This document shows, in pieces, positions 55,665 to 64,000 of a DNA stretch of 64,000 nt. The notes beneath the pieces were generated by a model. That model was not told the origin of the DNA. It saw nothing but the letters and a program-made list of their open reading frames with translations, and did no database searches. The position numbers and the translations under genes were made by a program. The stretch spans positions 1 to 64,000 of the forward strand of contig JAEZJZ010000078.1 in the NCBI GenBank assembly GCA_023436245.1, given 5' to 3'. The stretch's first letter is position 1. Every line of letters starts with the position of its first letter. The stretch comes from Bacillota bacterium. Lineage in GTDB: Bacteria; Bacillota; UBA994; UBA5500.

Positions 55665-56777
55665 ATGAGCTTTGATCGCAGATTGTTGAAGAACCTGGAC
55701 TGGAAGCTGTGGCTGGCCATGCTGGCGGTCTCGCTATTTGCGGTGGTCGCAATCCGCAGCGCCAGCGCGACTGCTATCCCGGGGGCTCCATACCATTACG
55801 TGAAGAGCCAGTTGATCTTTGTTGTTCTGGGCAACTTGGCCATTGCCTGCTCGCTGATCTTCGACTATCGCTTGCTGCTGCGGCTGACCAAGCCGATCTA
55901 CCTGCTGAATCTAGGACTGCTTGCAGCCGTGCTGTTGGTCGGCAAGGCTGCTGGCGGTGCGCAGCGCTGGGTGAATGTCGCTGGCTTCCGCCTGCAGCCC
56001 TCAGAGTTCGCCAAGGTTTTCATCATCATAGTGTTCGCTCATTGGCTGGAAACGCAGGCAGGGCGCACTAACGTAAAGTCCTTTCTGCTCTCTGGCCTGC
56101 TGGTAGTGGTGCCGATGGGTCTGATCCTCATCCAGCCTGACTTGGGAACTTCGCTCGTCTTTTTGGCCTTGTTTTTCGGGATGATGTACGCGAGCGGTGC
56201 GAAGCAGAAGTACCTGATCGTCCTGATTATCATTGGGCTAATGCTGCTTCCCGTCGTCTGGAAGTACGTTCTGGAAGACTACCAGCGAGGTCGTCTACTG
56301 GTGTTCCTCAACCCTGAGGCCCCGGAATATCGGGCCACCGGGGGATATCAGGTGGTGCAGTCCATGATTGCCATTGGCTCGGGTGGATTGTTCGGACAGG
56401 GCTTCATGCAGGGCACGCAGAACACCCGAAACTTTCTGCCGGAGCAGCATACCGATTTCATTTTCTCAGTGGTGGGAGAGGAATTTGGCTTCTTGGGAGC
56501 ACTCGGTTTGATTGCGGCATTTCTGTTCATGTTTCAGCGGATTTTAGCCATCGCCGTGGAAGCCAAGGACCTGTTCGGTCGCCTGGCGTCAATTGGTGTC
56601 CTGGTGTTGATGCTCTTTCAGGTGTTCGTGAACATTGGCATGACGGCCGGAATCATGCCGGTGACCGGACTGCCGCTACCGTTTGTGACTGCTGGGGGCA
56701 GTTCCTATCTTGCGTTCTCCATGGCCATGGCTATCGTGTTGAACGTGGGCATGCGTCGCCAGAAGATATTGTTCTAG
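55665..56777 (+). CDS. rodA: Peptidoglycan polymerase RodA (SEDS family)
   Basis: 370 aa with about ten membrane helices. SEDS motifs are RWVNVAGFRLQPSEFAKV, IQPDLGTSLVF, FLPEQHTDFIFSVVGEEFGFLG and GMTAGIMPVTGLPLPFVTAGGSS. It polymerises lipid II for side-wall growth. Its place after mre and min genes favours RodA over FtsW or SpoVE. ATG at 55665 follows CGAGGTGAGG. Confidence 0.92.
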   Translation: MSFDRRLLKNLDWKLWLAMLAVSLFAVVAIRSASATAIPGAPYHYVKSQLIFVVLGNLAIACSLIFDYRLLLRLTKPIYLLNLGLLAAVLLVGKAAGGAQRWVNVAGFRLQPSEFAKVFIIIVFAHWLETQAGRTNVKSFLLSGLLVVVPMGLILIQPDLGTSLVFLALFFGMMYASGAKQKYLIVLIIIGLMLLPVVWKYVLEDYQRGRLLVFLNPEAPEYRATGGYQVVQSMIAIGSGGLFGQGFMQGTQNTRNFLPEQHTDFIFSVVGEEFGFLGALGLIAAFLFMFQRILAIAVEAKDLFGRLASIGVLVLMLFQVFVNIGMTAGIMPVTGLPLPFVTAGGSSYLAFSMAMAIVLNVGMRRQKILF

Positions 56778-56862
56778 TTGCTCTGGCATAAGCGCCAGCC
56801 CTCGTCCATATACATTAGATTGAACAGGAGCTTGTTCAATCTTGTGAGATGGGGTGGCAGCT

Positions 56863-57588
56863 GTGGCTACTTGGTCAGACCGTTCGCTGAAGAGTCGACG
56901 CGAAAGGGGACGTTCTGCCGCTGTGCGATACTCGGGGAGGCTGCGGAACCCACGGCAAAACTTAGGGAGCATGGGGCGTTGGGTGCTTTGTGCCTTGATT
57001 GCCCTCCTGGTTGCTGGCATGAACTATCTGCCTTTTCCGTTCGTCGACAGCTGCCGGGATTTTCTCTCCTATTGTTTTCAGCCGGGAGCCGCAGAGGGCA
57101 CCAAGCTAGCGGTGTGGGCTGACTGGCAACCTAATGCCGAGCGCCTGACAGCTGTCTGGCAGCGCCTGACCGGAACAGGGAGCGCCGAGGACGATGACAT
57201 GTTGGCCTACCCCTGCACCGGAAGAGTCTCTTCCGGCTATGGTTGGCGTTATCATCCGGTGACTGGGCAATTGGAGATGCACTACGGACTGGACATCGCC
57301 GCTGAAGAAGGCACGGCCGTGCAATCAGCCGGGGCCGGAACCGTAGCCGAGGTGCGCAATGATGACAAGCTTGGACTGTGTTTGATCATTGATCACGGTG
57401 AGGGTATATCCACCGAATACGGACATCTGCAGTCGGTGAACGTAGCGGTTGGCGCCAAAGTAACTAAGGGGCAGTCAGTGGCCAAGATCGGCAAGACAGG
57501 GGTTACCAATGACACACATCTGCATTTTGCCGTGCTGGTCAACGGCCAGCCTGACGATCCGCTACCGAAACTGCAGAAAGACCGCTAA
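56863..57588 (+). CDS. Membrane-anchored M23 (LytM) peptidase-like protein, SpoIVFA position
   Basis: 241 aa. A basic N-terminus is followed by one membrane segment (WVLCALIALLVAGMNYLPF). The C-terminal M23 domain (about 130-235) has SSGYGWRYHPVTG, HYGLDIAAEEGT and THLHFAV, so the zinc-binding His and Asp are kept. SpoIVFA in Bacillus has the same layout but a degenerate site and holds SpoIVFB inactive. The next gene is an M50 protease, which supports a SpoIVFA-like partner role, possibly with retained peptidase activity. The GTG start at 56863 has GATGGGGTG upstream. Confidence 0.8.
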   Translation: MATWSDRSLKSRRERGRSAAVRYSGRLRNPRQNLGSMGRWVLCALIALLVAGMNYLPFPFVDSCRDFLSYCFQPGAAEGTKLAVWADWQPNAERLTAVWQRLTGTGSAEDDDMLAYPCTGRVSSGYGWRYHPVTGQLEMHYGLDIAAEEGTAVQSAGAGTVAEVRNDDKLGLCLIIDHGEGISTEYGHLQSVNVAVGAKVTKGQSVAKIGKTGVTNDTHLHFAVLVNGQPDDPLPKLQKDR

Positions 57589-57685
57589 TCGTCTGTCAAC
57601 CAGAAGTCTTTACCGCGGGGTGTCAAGTCTCAGTCCAAAGCAACCCAAAGTGTTGCTGACGCCTTACTAGTCGGAGGTGGCAGAA

Positions 57686-58552
57686 ATGAGATTGGGCCGA
57701 TTGATGGGAGTGAACCTGAAGGTTCACTACCTTTTTTTATTCCCTCTAATCGCCTGGGCAGCAACCGGTCAGCTGGCAGAAGGGTTGCTGGCATTTCTGG
57801 CGGTGATTCTGCATGAACTAGGCCATCTCACCACAGCCCGTGCTTTGGGTATGACGCCGCGGGAAGTCGCTCTGCTGCCTTTCGGTGGGGTGGCCACGGT
57901 GGAGGAAGACCTGGGGCTTGACCCTGAGGTAGAGGTGCGGGTGGCCATGGCAGGCCCCTGGGTGAACATCGTGATCATTGGGGCTCTGCTTGTCTGGAAG
58001 GCCAGCTATGGCGGCAGCCCCCTTCTGGATTTCTTCTTGGAGACAAACATCATGCTGGCCGCGTTCAACTTGCTGCCTGCCTTGCCGCTCGATGGCGGTC
58101 GCATCTTTCGTGCCCACTTGGTGCGTGAACACGGCTTCAAGGCCGGCACCATCCGTGCCGCTAGAGTTAGTCAGGCCTGCAGTTTTCTGCTCTTGGCGCT
58201 GGGACTCTCTCTGTTGTTTGTGAGCAGCCAGAGCCCCAGCCTATTGGTGATGGCCGTGTTTCTCTATGTCTCTGCCCAGCGCATTCGCAAGCAGGCCACC
58301 TACCAACTGCTGGCCTATCTGGCTGGTAAGCAGCGGGAGATGGCGATTTCGGGCAGCTTGCCCGTAGTCTCCTTAGCTGTGGCCGGCTCCGCCAGGGGAA
58401 AGGATCTGTTGCCGCAATTGGTGCCGAAGAAGTATCACTTGTTCTACGTGATCGACCGAGCCGGAGGCCTCTCCGGAGTTGTCAGCGAGCAATGCTTGTT
58501 ACAGGCGATCATCGACCAGGGTTTGGAAGTCGAACTGCAGCAGCTCCTCTGA
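57686..58552 (+). CDS. spoIVFB: SpoIVFB-like M50 intramembrane metalloprotease
   Basis: 288 aa. Several membrane helices carry the zinc site HELGH (ILHELGHLTTARALG) and the second motif NLLPALPLDGGRIF. A cytoplasmic C-terminal region resembles a CBS domain (LFYVIDRAGGLSGVVSEQCLL). SpoIVFB cleaves pro-sigma-K in the mother cell, and the adjacent M23 gene supports this role. ATG at 57686 has GGAGG 8 nt upstream. Confidence 0.88.
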   Translation: MRLGRLMGVNLKVHYLFLFPLIAWAATGQLAEGLLAFLAVILHELGHLTTARALGMTPREVALLPFGGVATVEEDLGLDPEVEVRVAMAGPWVNIVIIGALLVWKASYGGSPLLDFFLETNIMLAAFNLLPALPLDGGRIFRAHLVREHGFKAGTIRAARVSQACSFLLLALGLSLLFVSSQSPSLLVMAVFLYVSAQRIRKQATYQLLAYLAGKQREMAISGSLPVVSLAVAGSARGKDLLPQLVPKKYHLFYVIDRAGGLSGVVSEQCLLQAIIDQGLEVELQQLL

Positions 58553-58663
58553 GCAGTAAGTGACCAAGTCTCAAACCACGGAGCAAGGCACATTTCCATC
58601 CCATTCCAGTTGAACTGAGATTCGAGGTCACATGGAAGATTCTTGGTGGACAGTATAGTAGTC

Positions 58664-58693
58664 TTTGGCGGGGCGCTGTTTTTTGGGTATAAT
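58664..58693 (+). promoter_or_regulatory. Promoter of the radical SAM gene
   Basis: TTTGGC (58664-58669), 18 bp, TATAAT (58688-58693), 46 nt before the start codon. Confidence 0.6.
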
Positions 58694-58739
58694 ATGCCTG
58701 TACGTTGTTCAGACAAGTGGGAGCAGGGAGGACTCAGTT

Positions 58740-60587
58740 TTGCGACAGATGATTGAGCAAATGCTGGATGCTGTAGAAAAACCAGCACGTTACCTGGGCA
58801 ATGAATGGAATGCAGTGCACAAGTCTGACCCTGAGTTAACAAGGGTCGCTTTAGCTTTTCCGGATGTATACGAGGTGGGCATGTCCCACCTGGGCCTGCA
58901 GATTCTGTACCATCTCGTCAACCGCAGAACGGACGCAGTGGCTGAGCGTGTATTTGCCCCTTGGGTGGACATGGAACAGGCAATGCGCCAAGCAAACCTG
59001 CCATTGTTCAGCCTGGAGAGTTGGTCGGCAGTCTGCGACTTCCACCTGATCGGGTTCACTCTGCAGTATGAGATGAGTTACAGCAACATCCTGAACATGT
59101 TGGAGCTCAGTGGGGTACCGCTACTGGCTGCGGAGCGGGGCGAGACGGACCCGCTGGTGATGGCCGGTGGGCCGTGTGCCTACAACCCAGAGCCGCTGGC
59201 CGACTTCCTGGACTTTGTCGTCCTGGGGGAGGCGGAGGAGGCGCTGGACGATGTCCTGTCCGCATTCGGAGAGTGTCGCCGGCAGCAACTGAGTCGCCAT
59301 GCTACACTGCAGGCCCTGGCCAAGATTCCGGGTGTCTATGTGCCAGCCTTCCGTCGGGTTTCCTATCACGATGACGGCACAGTTGCGGCTGTGATCTCGG
59401 TTGCTGGACAACCAGTGATCCAGAAGCGGGTGGTCTCGGAGCTTAAGCCGGAGCACTATCCCACGCAGCCGATTGTGCCCTACTTGGGGGTAGTACACGA
59501 TCGGCTGATGTTGGAGGTCTTTCGCGGGTGCACCCGCGGTTGCCGTTTCTGTCAGGCTGGGATGATCTACCGCCCGGTGCGCGAGCGCACGCGGGAAGAG
59601 TTGCTCGGCCTGGCCAAAGCTGCTCTGCAGACTTCCGGCTATGACGAGGTTTCCTTGATGTCCCTGTCCACCATGGATTACAGCGACCTGGCTGGACTGC
59701 TGGACGCGATGCTCGCTCCTGGCGGTTGCGAGCAGGTGAAGATTTCGCTGCCCTCGTTGCGTGCAGACTCTTTCTCGGTGGAGTTGGCGGAGAAGGTGCA
59801 ACAGAACCGACGCAGCGGTCTCACCTTGGCTCCGGAGGCAGGTAGTCAGCGCCTGCGGGACGTGATTAACAAGCAGGTGACCGAGCAGGACCTGTTGACA
59901 GCCGTGGCTGGGGCAGAACGTTCCGGCTGGCAGGGGGTAAAGCTCTATTTCATGATCGGCCTGCCCACCGAAGCCGATGAAGATCTGGAGGGCATCTATC
60001 AGTTGGCGTCCAAGGCAGCCTACGCCTACAAGTACGTCGGCCAGCCCGGTCATCCGCTGCGCGTCACTGTCAGCGTGGCCTCCTTTGTGCCAAAAGCTTG
60101 GACCCCGTTCCAATGGGAGCCACAGGATTCCCTGGCCGAGTTGGAGCGCAAACAGCGCCTGCTCCGTGACCTGTTTGCCAGAGATCGGCGACTAAAGCTC
60201 AACTATCACGATGCCGACCTCAGTTTCATGGAGGCAATTTTCGCCCGTGGCGACCGTCGCCTGTCCGCGGTGCTGCTGGCGGCTCACCGCCTCGGCTGTC
60301 GTTTCGACGGTTGGTCGGAGTTCTTCTCCTTCGAGCGCTGGATGCAAGCTTTCGCCCAAGCGGAGCTAGACCCGACCTTCTATGCCAATCGTCAGCGCCA
60401 TGCCACTGAGGTGATGCCCTGGGATCATCTTTCGCCCGGGGTTCAGCGCGACTGGCTGTGGCAGGAGCGGAATCTGGCCTTTGTCGGCGAGATCACCCGT
60501 GACTGTCGCCTGGACAACTGTCCAGTCTGCGGCGCGTGTCAGCATCTGCCGGCCAGCACCAGCCTGGCCAGAGGGGTGACGAAATGA
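58740..60587 (+). CDS. TIGR03960-family radical SAM protein
   Basis: 615 aa. An N-terminal B12-binding-like region (ALAFPDVYEVGMSHLGLQILYHLVN) precedes the radical SAM domain, with CTRGCRFCQAG as the [4Fe-4S]/SAM motif. The C-terminal part has LDNCPVCGAC. Proteins of this family are always paired with a DUF2344 protein in Clostridia, as here, before rng and rplU; the reaction is unknown. TTG at 58740 follows GGGAGG. Confidence 0.9.
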   Translation: MRQMIEQMLDAVEKPARYLGNEWNAVHKSDPELTRVALAFPDVYEVGMSHLGLQILYHLVNRRTDAVAERVFAPWVDMEQAMRQANLPLFSLESWSAVCDFHLIGFTLQYEMSYSNILNMLELSGVPLLAAERGETDPLVMAGGPCAYNPEPLADFLDFVVLGEAEEALDDVLSAFGECRRQQLSRHATLQALAKIPGVYVPAFRRVSYHDDGTVAAVISVAGQPVIQKRVVSELKPEHYPTQPIVPYLGVVHDRLMLEVFRGCTRGCRFCQAGMIYRPVRERTREELLGLAKAALQTSGYDEVSLMSLSTMDYSDLAGLLDAMLAPGGCEQVKISLPSLRADSFSVELAEKVQQNRRSGLTLAPEAGSQRLRDVINKQVTEQDLLTAVAGAERSGWQGVKLYFMIGLPTEADEDLEGIYQLASKAAYAYKYVGQPGHPLRVTVSVASFVPKAWTPFQWEPQDSLAELERKQRLLRDLFARDRRLKLNYHDADLSFMEAIFARGDRRLSAVLLAAHRLGCRFDGWSEFFSFERWMQAFAQAELDPTFYANRQRHATEVMPWDHLSPGVQRDWLWQERNLAFVGEITRDCRLDNCPVCGACQHLPASTSLARGVTK

Positions 60588-61249
60588 AGTATTGGGTGCG
60601 CTACAGCAAAGTCGGTCTCACCCGCTATATTGGACATTTGGACATGCTGCACCATTGGGAGCGAATTCTACGGCGGGCTCGCTTACCCTTGGCTTTTTCC
60701 CAGGGCTTCTCGCCGCATCCGCTCATCTCCGTAGCCGCTCCTTTGCCGGTCGGACAGACCAGCCGGGCAGAGTACCTGGAGCTGGAACTGACGGAGCAGA
60801 TGTCGCCCGCGTCGCTGCAGGCGGCAATTGCCTCTGCTTTGCCGGCAGAGATGGAGTGCTTGGGCGCGGCGGCAGTGCCGGATGGGACCAAGCCGCTGAT
60901 GGGCCTGATCAGATTCGCCGATTATCAGCTGATCGGCCGCGGCGTGGCTGATCTGCGCATCAATGTGAGCGATTTTTCAGCCAGCCCCACCTGTCTGCTC
61001 ACCGTCAAGCGCAAGGGTGGAATGAAGGAAGTGGACATTCGTCCTCTGGTGCATTCACTGTCAGTGGATGAGGACAACCGGCTGCTGGCCTGTCTGGCCA
61101 CCGGTAGCACCGGCAATCTGCGCCCCGAGGATTTGTGGAGGGCGCTTGCTCCCGGCTCGCCGGAAGCCATTTTGCGAACGGAGTTATACTTGCTGTCGGG
61201 AGACCGCCTGCTCACTCCCTGGCAGTCGCTTGGTGTTTGCGCGGAATAG
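60584..61249 (+). CDS. TIGR03936/DUF2344 protein
   Basis: 221 aa. The family start is MKYWVRYSKVGLTRYIGHLDMLHHWERILRRA (shortened here to its visible features: YIGHLD and RARLPLAFSQGFSPHP). Its ATG overlaps the stop of the radical SAM gene, so the products are made together and may form a complex. In some species the two domains are fused. Function is unknown; RNA modification is a guess from the rng/rplU context. Confidence 0.9.
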   Translation: MKYWVRYSKVGLTRYIGHLDMLHHWERILRRARLPLAFSQGFSPHPLISVAAPLPVGQTSRAEYLELELTEQMSPASLQAAIASALPAEMECLGAAAVPDGTKPLMGLIRFADYQLIGRGVADLRINVSDFSASPTCLLTVKRKGGMKEVDIRPLVHSLSVDEDNRLLACLATGSTGNLRPEDLWRALAPGSPEAILRTELYLLSGDRLLTPWQSLGVCAE

Positions 61250-61291
61250 GGTGCGCTTTGGGCAGGTTGTGATTTAGAAGAGAGGGTTCAT

Positions 61292-63004
61292 ATGAGCAAA
61301 GAAATCATCATCAACTGCGACAGCCGGGAGACGCGGGCGGCTGTGGTGGAAGACGGGAGAATGGTGGAGGTATACCTGGAGCGCCCGATCGAGCAACGGG
61401 TGGTGGGCAACATCTATAGCGGAGTTGTGGAGAACGTACTCCCAGGTATGCAAGCCGCCTTTGTCAATGTGGGGTTAGAACGCAACACTTTTCTGTACGT
61501 GGCTGACGCAGTGCCAGGGCTGGACGAGTTCCCCGAAGGGGTGCCCAAGGCCAGTAAGAAGGCCACAATCAAGGAGTTGGTGCATAAGGGCAAGGACGTG
61601 CTGGTGCAGGTAACCAAGGAACCGTTCGGCAACAAGGGTGCGCGGGTGACCAAACACATCACTTTGCCTGGCCGGTATGTCGTCCTGATGCCGACCGTCG
61701 ACTACGTCGGAGTCTCGCGCCGCATCGAGAGCGAGGCGGAACGCGAGCGCCTGCGCAAGCTGGCTCACGAGATCAAGCCGAAGCGCATTGGCGTGATCGT
61801 GCGCACAGTGGCGACCGGGCTTTCTGCAGAAGAGCTGAAGCAGGACATCGATTTCTTGGCTAAGCTGTGGCAGAGCGTGCAACAGCGGGCGAAGAAGGCG
61901 AAAGCCCCAGCCCTGATCCACCGGGATCTGGATTTGGTCGGACGAGTAGTGCGGGATCTGGTTGATAACAGTGTAGATAGAATGATCATCGACAACGTGG
62001 ATCAATACAAGGCCATGCTCGATCTACTGTCCGCTACGGCGCCGCAGTACAAAGACAGAGTTTCGCTTTTTCAACAACAGCGGCCGATATTCGAGACTTT
62101 TGGGTTAGAGACCGAGTTGGATAAAGCGCTGAAGCCGCGCGTGTGGCTGAAGAGCGGCGGCTATCTGGTGATTGACCAGACAGAGGCTTTGACCGTGATC
62201 GACGTCAACACCGGCAAGTTCGTGGGCAGCACCAATCTGGCAGATACCGTCTTCCAGACGAATCTGGAAGCGTGTGATGAGATAGCGCGTCAGTTGCGCC
62301 TGCGCAATCTGGGCGGAATCATCATCATTGACTTCATCGACATGAGTGCAGCAGAACACCGCAAGCAGGTGCTGGCCAGACTGGAGGAGGCGATGAAGGC
62401 CGACAAGACGAAGTCGGCTATTCTCGGCCTCACCCAACTGGGCTTGGTGGAGATGACCCGGCACAAAGTGCGGCAGGCGATTGGGGAAGTCTTGCAGAAG
62501 CCATGTCCCTATTGCGACGGCACCGGGCATGTCCTGCATGAGGAAGTGTTGGGCAGCCGGATTGAGCTGGAGCTCTGGCGTTACTTCCGCACCCATGAAG
62601 ATGAAGCTGTTCTGTTGGATGTCCATCCCAGCGTGGCGGCTGTACTGATTGGCAGTGGCGGCAGCAACTTGGAACGCCTGGAGAAGGAGACCGGGCGGCA
62701 TGTCTTCGTGCGCGGCAACTCTGAGCGGCATTTGGAGGACTGGGCGATCGTCTTGTCCGGCAAGAGTGAGATGGTGGAGAAGGTAGCCCTGCCAGTGCAA
62801 GTAGGTGAGGTTCTCTCCGTCAAACTGGAGGACGTGCATCAGGGCCGGGCCAGGGATGCCATCGCCCGCAAGGATGGTTTGGTGATTCAGGTGGACAAGG
62901 CGGCACACCTGGTCGGGCAGAAGGTGTTGATCGAGGTGACCAGAACCTTCCGCACCTACGCTAAAGCCCGGCTGGCTGGCGAGTTCGTTGACGGCCCCCA
63001 ATGA
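61292..63004 (+). CDS. rng: Ribonuclease G/E
   Basis: 570 aa. An N-terminal S1 domain (about 38-120) precedes the RNase E/G catalytic core. Metal-binding Asp residues are in VIDVNTGKFVG and IIIDFIDM. The zinc-link motif is CPYCDGTGHV. It lacks the long C-terminal scaffold of RNase E. It processes rRNA and mRNA. It follows the DUF2344 gene by 42 bp. Confidence 0.96.
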   Translation: MSKEIIINCDSRETRAAVVEDGRMVEVYLERPIEQRVVGNIYSGVVENVLPGMQAAFVNVGLERNTFLYVADAVPGLDEFPEGVPKASKKATIKELVHKGKDVLVQVTKEPFGNKGARVTKHITLPGRYVVLMPTVDYVGVSRRIESEAERERLRKLAHEIKPKRIGVIVRTVATGLSAEELKQDIDFLAKLWQSVQQRAKKAKAPALIHRDLDLVGRVVRDLVDNSVDRMIIDNVDQYKAMLDLLSATAPQYKDRVSLFQQQRPIFETFGLETELDKALKPRVWLKSGGYLVIDQTEALTVIDVNTGKFVGSTNLADTVFQTNLEACDEIARQLRLRNLGGIIIIDFIDMSAAEHRKQVLARLEEAMKADKTKSAILGLTQLGLVEMTRHKVRQAIGEVLQKPCPYCDGTGHVLHEEVLGSRIELELWRYFRTHEDEAVLLDVHPSVAAVLIGSGGSNLERLEKETGRHVFVRGNSERHLEDWAIVLSGKSEMVEKVALPVQVGEVLSVKLEDVHQGRARDAIARKDGLVIQVDKAAHLVGQKVLIEVTRTFRTYAKARLAGEFVDGPQ

Positions 63005-63016
63005 CTATGGTAGAAT
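62988..63016 (+). promoter_or_regulatory. Promoter of rplU-prp-rpmA
   Basis: TTGACG (62988-62993), 17 bp, TAGAAT (63011-63016) with an extended TGG. It overlaps the 3' end of rng. Confidence 0.75.
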
Positions 63017-63022
63017 TAACAT

Positions 63023-63129
63023 TCGTAAGTGTCTGTCGTCACGATGGATGCTGAAACCGCTCGGAGCGGGCAGAAAGCGCACCTAGTGCCGCCTGCGTTT
63101 CGGCGAGTCTATTTGAAGGGGGTGGCGAG
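63023..63129 (+). promoter_or_regulatory. Candidate L21 leader
   Basis: About 107 nt of GC-rich leader between the promoter and rplU, with partial inverted repeats (gctcggagcgggc, gccgcc, cggcgag). Firmicutes often carry an autoregulatory L21 leader RNA at this place. I cannot confirm the consensus by eye. Confidence 0.35.
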
Positions 63130-63441
63130 ATGTACGCCATTATCGAGACCGGTGGTAAGCAGCTCAAAGTAGAACAGGGTCAGGTAATCCGTGTGGAGAA
63201 ATTGCACGCGGATGCCGGACAGGCTGTCAACTTTGATCAGGTGCTGATGGTCGTTGATGGAGCTGACGTGAAGATGGGTCAGCCGTTGGTTGTCGGTGCT
63301 GTAGTAGAAGGCACCGTACTTGAGCATGGCAAGGCACCGAAAGTGCTTTCCTTGCGTTACAAGTCCAAGAAGCGCGTCCGCGTGAAGCGTGGCCATCGTC
63401 AGCCGTTTACGGCTGTCAAGATCGAAAGCATCCGCGGCTAA
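63130..63441 (+). CDS. rplU: 50S ribosomal protein L21
   Basis: 103 aa. Family motifs are YAIIETGGKQLKVEQGQ, VNFDQVLMV, and KVLSLRYKSKKRVRVKRGHRQPFT. It starts at ATG after AAGGGGGTGG. The order rplU-prp-rpmA is standard in Firmicutes. Confidence 0.98.
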   Translation: MYAIIETGGKQLKVEQGQVIRVEKLHADAGQAVNFDQVLMVVDGADVKMGQPLVVGAVVEGTVLEHGKAPKVLSLRYKSKKRVRVKRGHRQPFTAVKIESIRG

Positions 63442-63447
63442 TTACCG

Positions 63448-63771
63448 ATGATTACGATTCGTCTGGAGCGCGGTGATGATCGGCGGATTGTCGCTTTTGC
63501 GGTGACCGGGCATTCGGGTTACGCCAAGTGGGGCAATGACATTGTCTGCGCCGGCGTCTCTGCGGTGGTGCAAACAACTATTCTGGGACTGCAGAATGTC
63601 CTCGGAATAGACTGCATTGGTTCGCAAGAAGACGGGAAACTGCACTGTGCTCTGCCGGCAGATCTCTCGCCCGGGAGTGCAGAACCGGCCGACATACTGC
63701 TTCGGACGATGCTAGCAGGTCTGAATGCATTGGCGGAAGCCTATGCTGATTACGTTCGCATCCTCGACTAA
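63448..63771 (+). CDS. prp: Ribosomal-processing cysteine protease Prp
   Basis: 107 aa YsxB-family protease that removes the N-terminal extension of L27. The catalytic His is in GHSGYA and the catalytic Cys in [13 protein letters not shown]. It sits between rplU and rpmA, and the neighbouring L27 carries a matching extension. The ATG is 6 nt after the rplU stop, with weak ribosome-binding complementarity (GCGGC), so coupling is likely. Confidence 0.95.
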   Translation: MITIRLERGDDRRIVAFAVTGHSGYAKWGNDIVCAGVSAVVQTTILGLQNVLGIDCIGSQEDGKLHCALPADLSPGSAEPADILLRTMLAGLNALAEAYADYVRILD

Positions 63772-63785
63772 AAGGAGGTGTAAGC

Positions 63786-64000
63786 ATGCTTTTGAACTTT
63801 GATCTGCAACTGTTCGCTCACAAGAAGGGCGTTGGTAGTTCCCGTAACGGTCGCGACAGCAACGCTCAACGTCTGGGCGTGAAGCGTCAGGATGGGCAGT
63901 TTGTCTCTGCCGGTTCCATCTTGGTGCGCCAGCGCGGTACCAAGATCTATCCCGGGAACAACGTTGGATTGGGCAAAGATGACACCCTGTTCGCCATGGT
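63786..64000 (+). CDS. rpmA: 50S ribosomal protein L27 (3' end outside the window)
   Basis: The first 71 codons are present. The chain starts [10 protein letters not shown], then [15 protein letters not shown]. The extension up to LQLF before AHKKG fits the Prp cleavage rule for Firmicute L27 (cut just before Ala). ATG at 63786 follows AAAGGAGGTG. The gene is truncated only by the window end. Confidence 0.97.
   Translation, partial: MLLNFDLQLFAHKKGVGSSRNGRDSNAQRLGVKRQDGQFVSAGSILVRQRGTKIYPGNNVGLGKDDTLFAM

Overview
The window reads as chromosome of a GC-rich, anaerobic, endospore-forming Firmicute (Clostridia-like). Anaerobiosis is shown by pyruvate:ferredoxin oxidoreductase, two complete multi-subunit [FeFe]-hydrogenase gene sets, a hydrogenase-like sensor cluster and an Rnf operon. 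Sporulation is shown by GerM, LonB, a SpoIVFB-type M50 protease with an M23 partner, and a SPOR-domain protein. Shine-Dalgarno sites are strong, and TTG/GTG start codons are unusually common. No genus can be named from sequence alone, and there is no prophage, CRISPR array or intact insertion sequence.

Layout. 0-11.3 kb: PFOR (minus strand), a UPF0291 protein with a metal-binding-like tail, an M20 amidohydrolase, LL-diaminopimelate aminotransferase, D-aminopeptidase DppA, an ECF S component and a large SH3/AMIN amidase. 11.4-15.6 kb: marR-murI-gerM-rph-rdgB, the same neighbourhood as ysmB-racE-gerM-rph-ysnA in Bacillus subtilis. 15.7-16.4 kb: four tRNA genes (Arg-TCT, His-GTG, Arg-ACG, Gly-GCC). 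16.6-26 kb: tig-clpP-clpX-lonB-lon-engB plus an ATP-grasp ligase. 26-31.6 kb: an orphan substrate-binding protein, a biotin-dependent carboxyltransferase subunit, folC and a SPOR protein.

31.6-49.2 kb is the energy-metabolism core. It begins with a sensor-like cluster (DRTGG, GHKL ATPase, H-cluster protein, DRTGG, PHP). Next come hydrogenase set 1 (NuoE-like, GHKL ATPase, [2Fe-2S] ferredoxin, NuoF-like, HydA) and hydrogenase set 2 (NuoE-like, NuoF-like, HydA). It ends with rnfC-D-E-A-B, in which rnfG is missing. Together these genes could exchange electrons among NAD(H), ferredoxin and H2 and couple ferredoxin:NAD oxidoreduction to an ion gradient; PFOR at the left end would supply reduced ferredoxin.

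49.5-64 kb is a classic Firmicute shape and division region: DUF4321-maf-radC-mreBCD-minCDE-rodA-M23-spoIVFB, a radical SAM/DUF2344 pair, rng, rplU-prp-rpmA (rpmA cut by the window end).

Unexplained structure includes a dispersed double-hairpin repeat with five copies in intergenic DNA, a GGGGACA...TGTCCCC tandem repeat, a perfect palindrome overlapping the hydrogenase promoter, a terminator in the rnf leader, and a short scar where rnfG should be.
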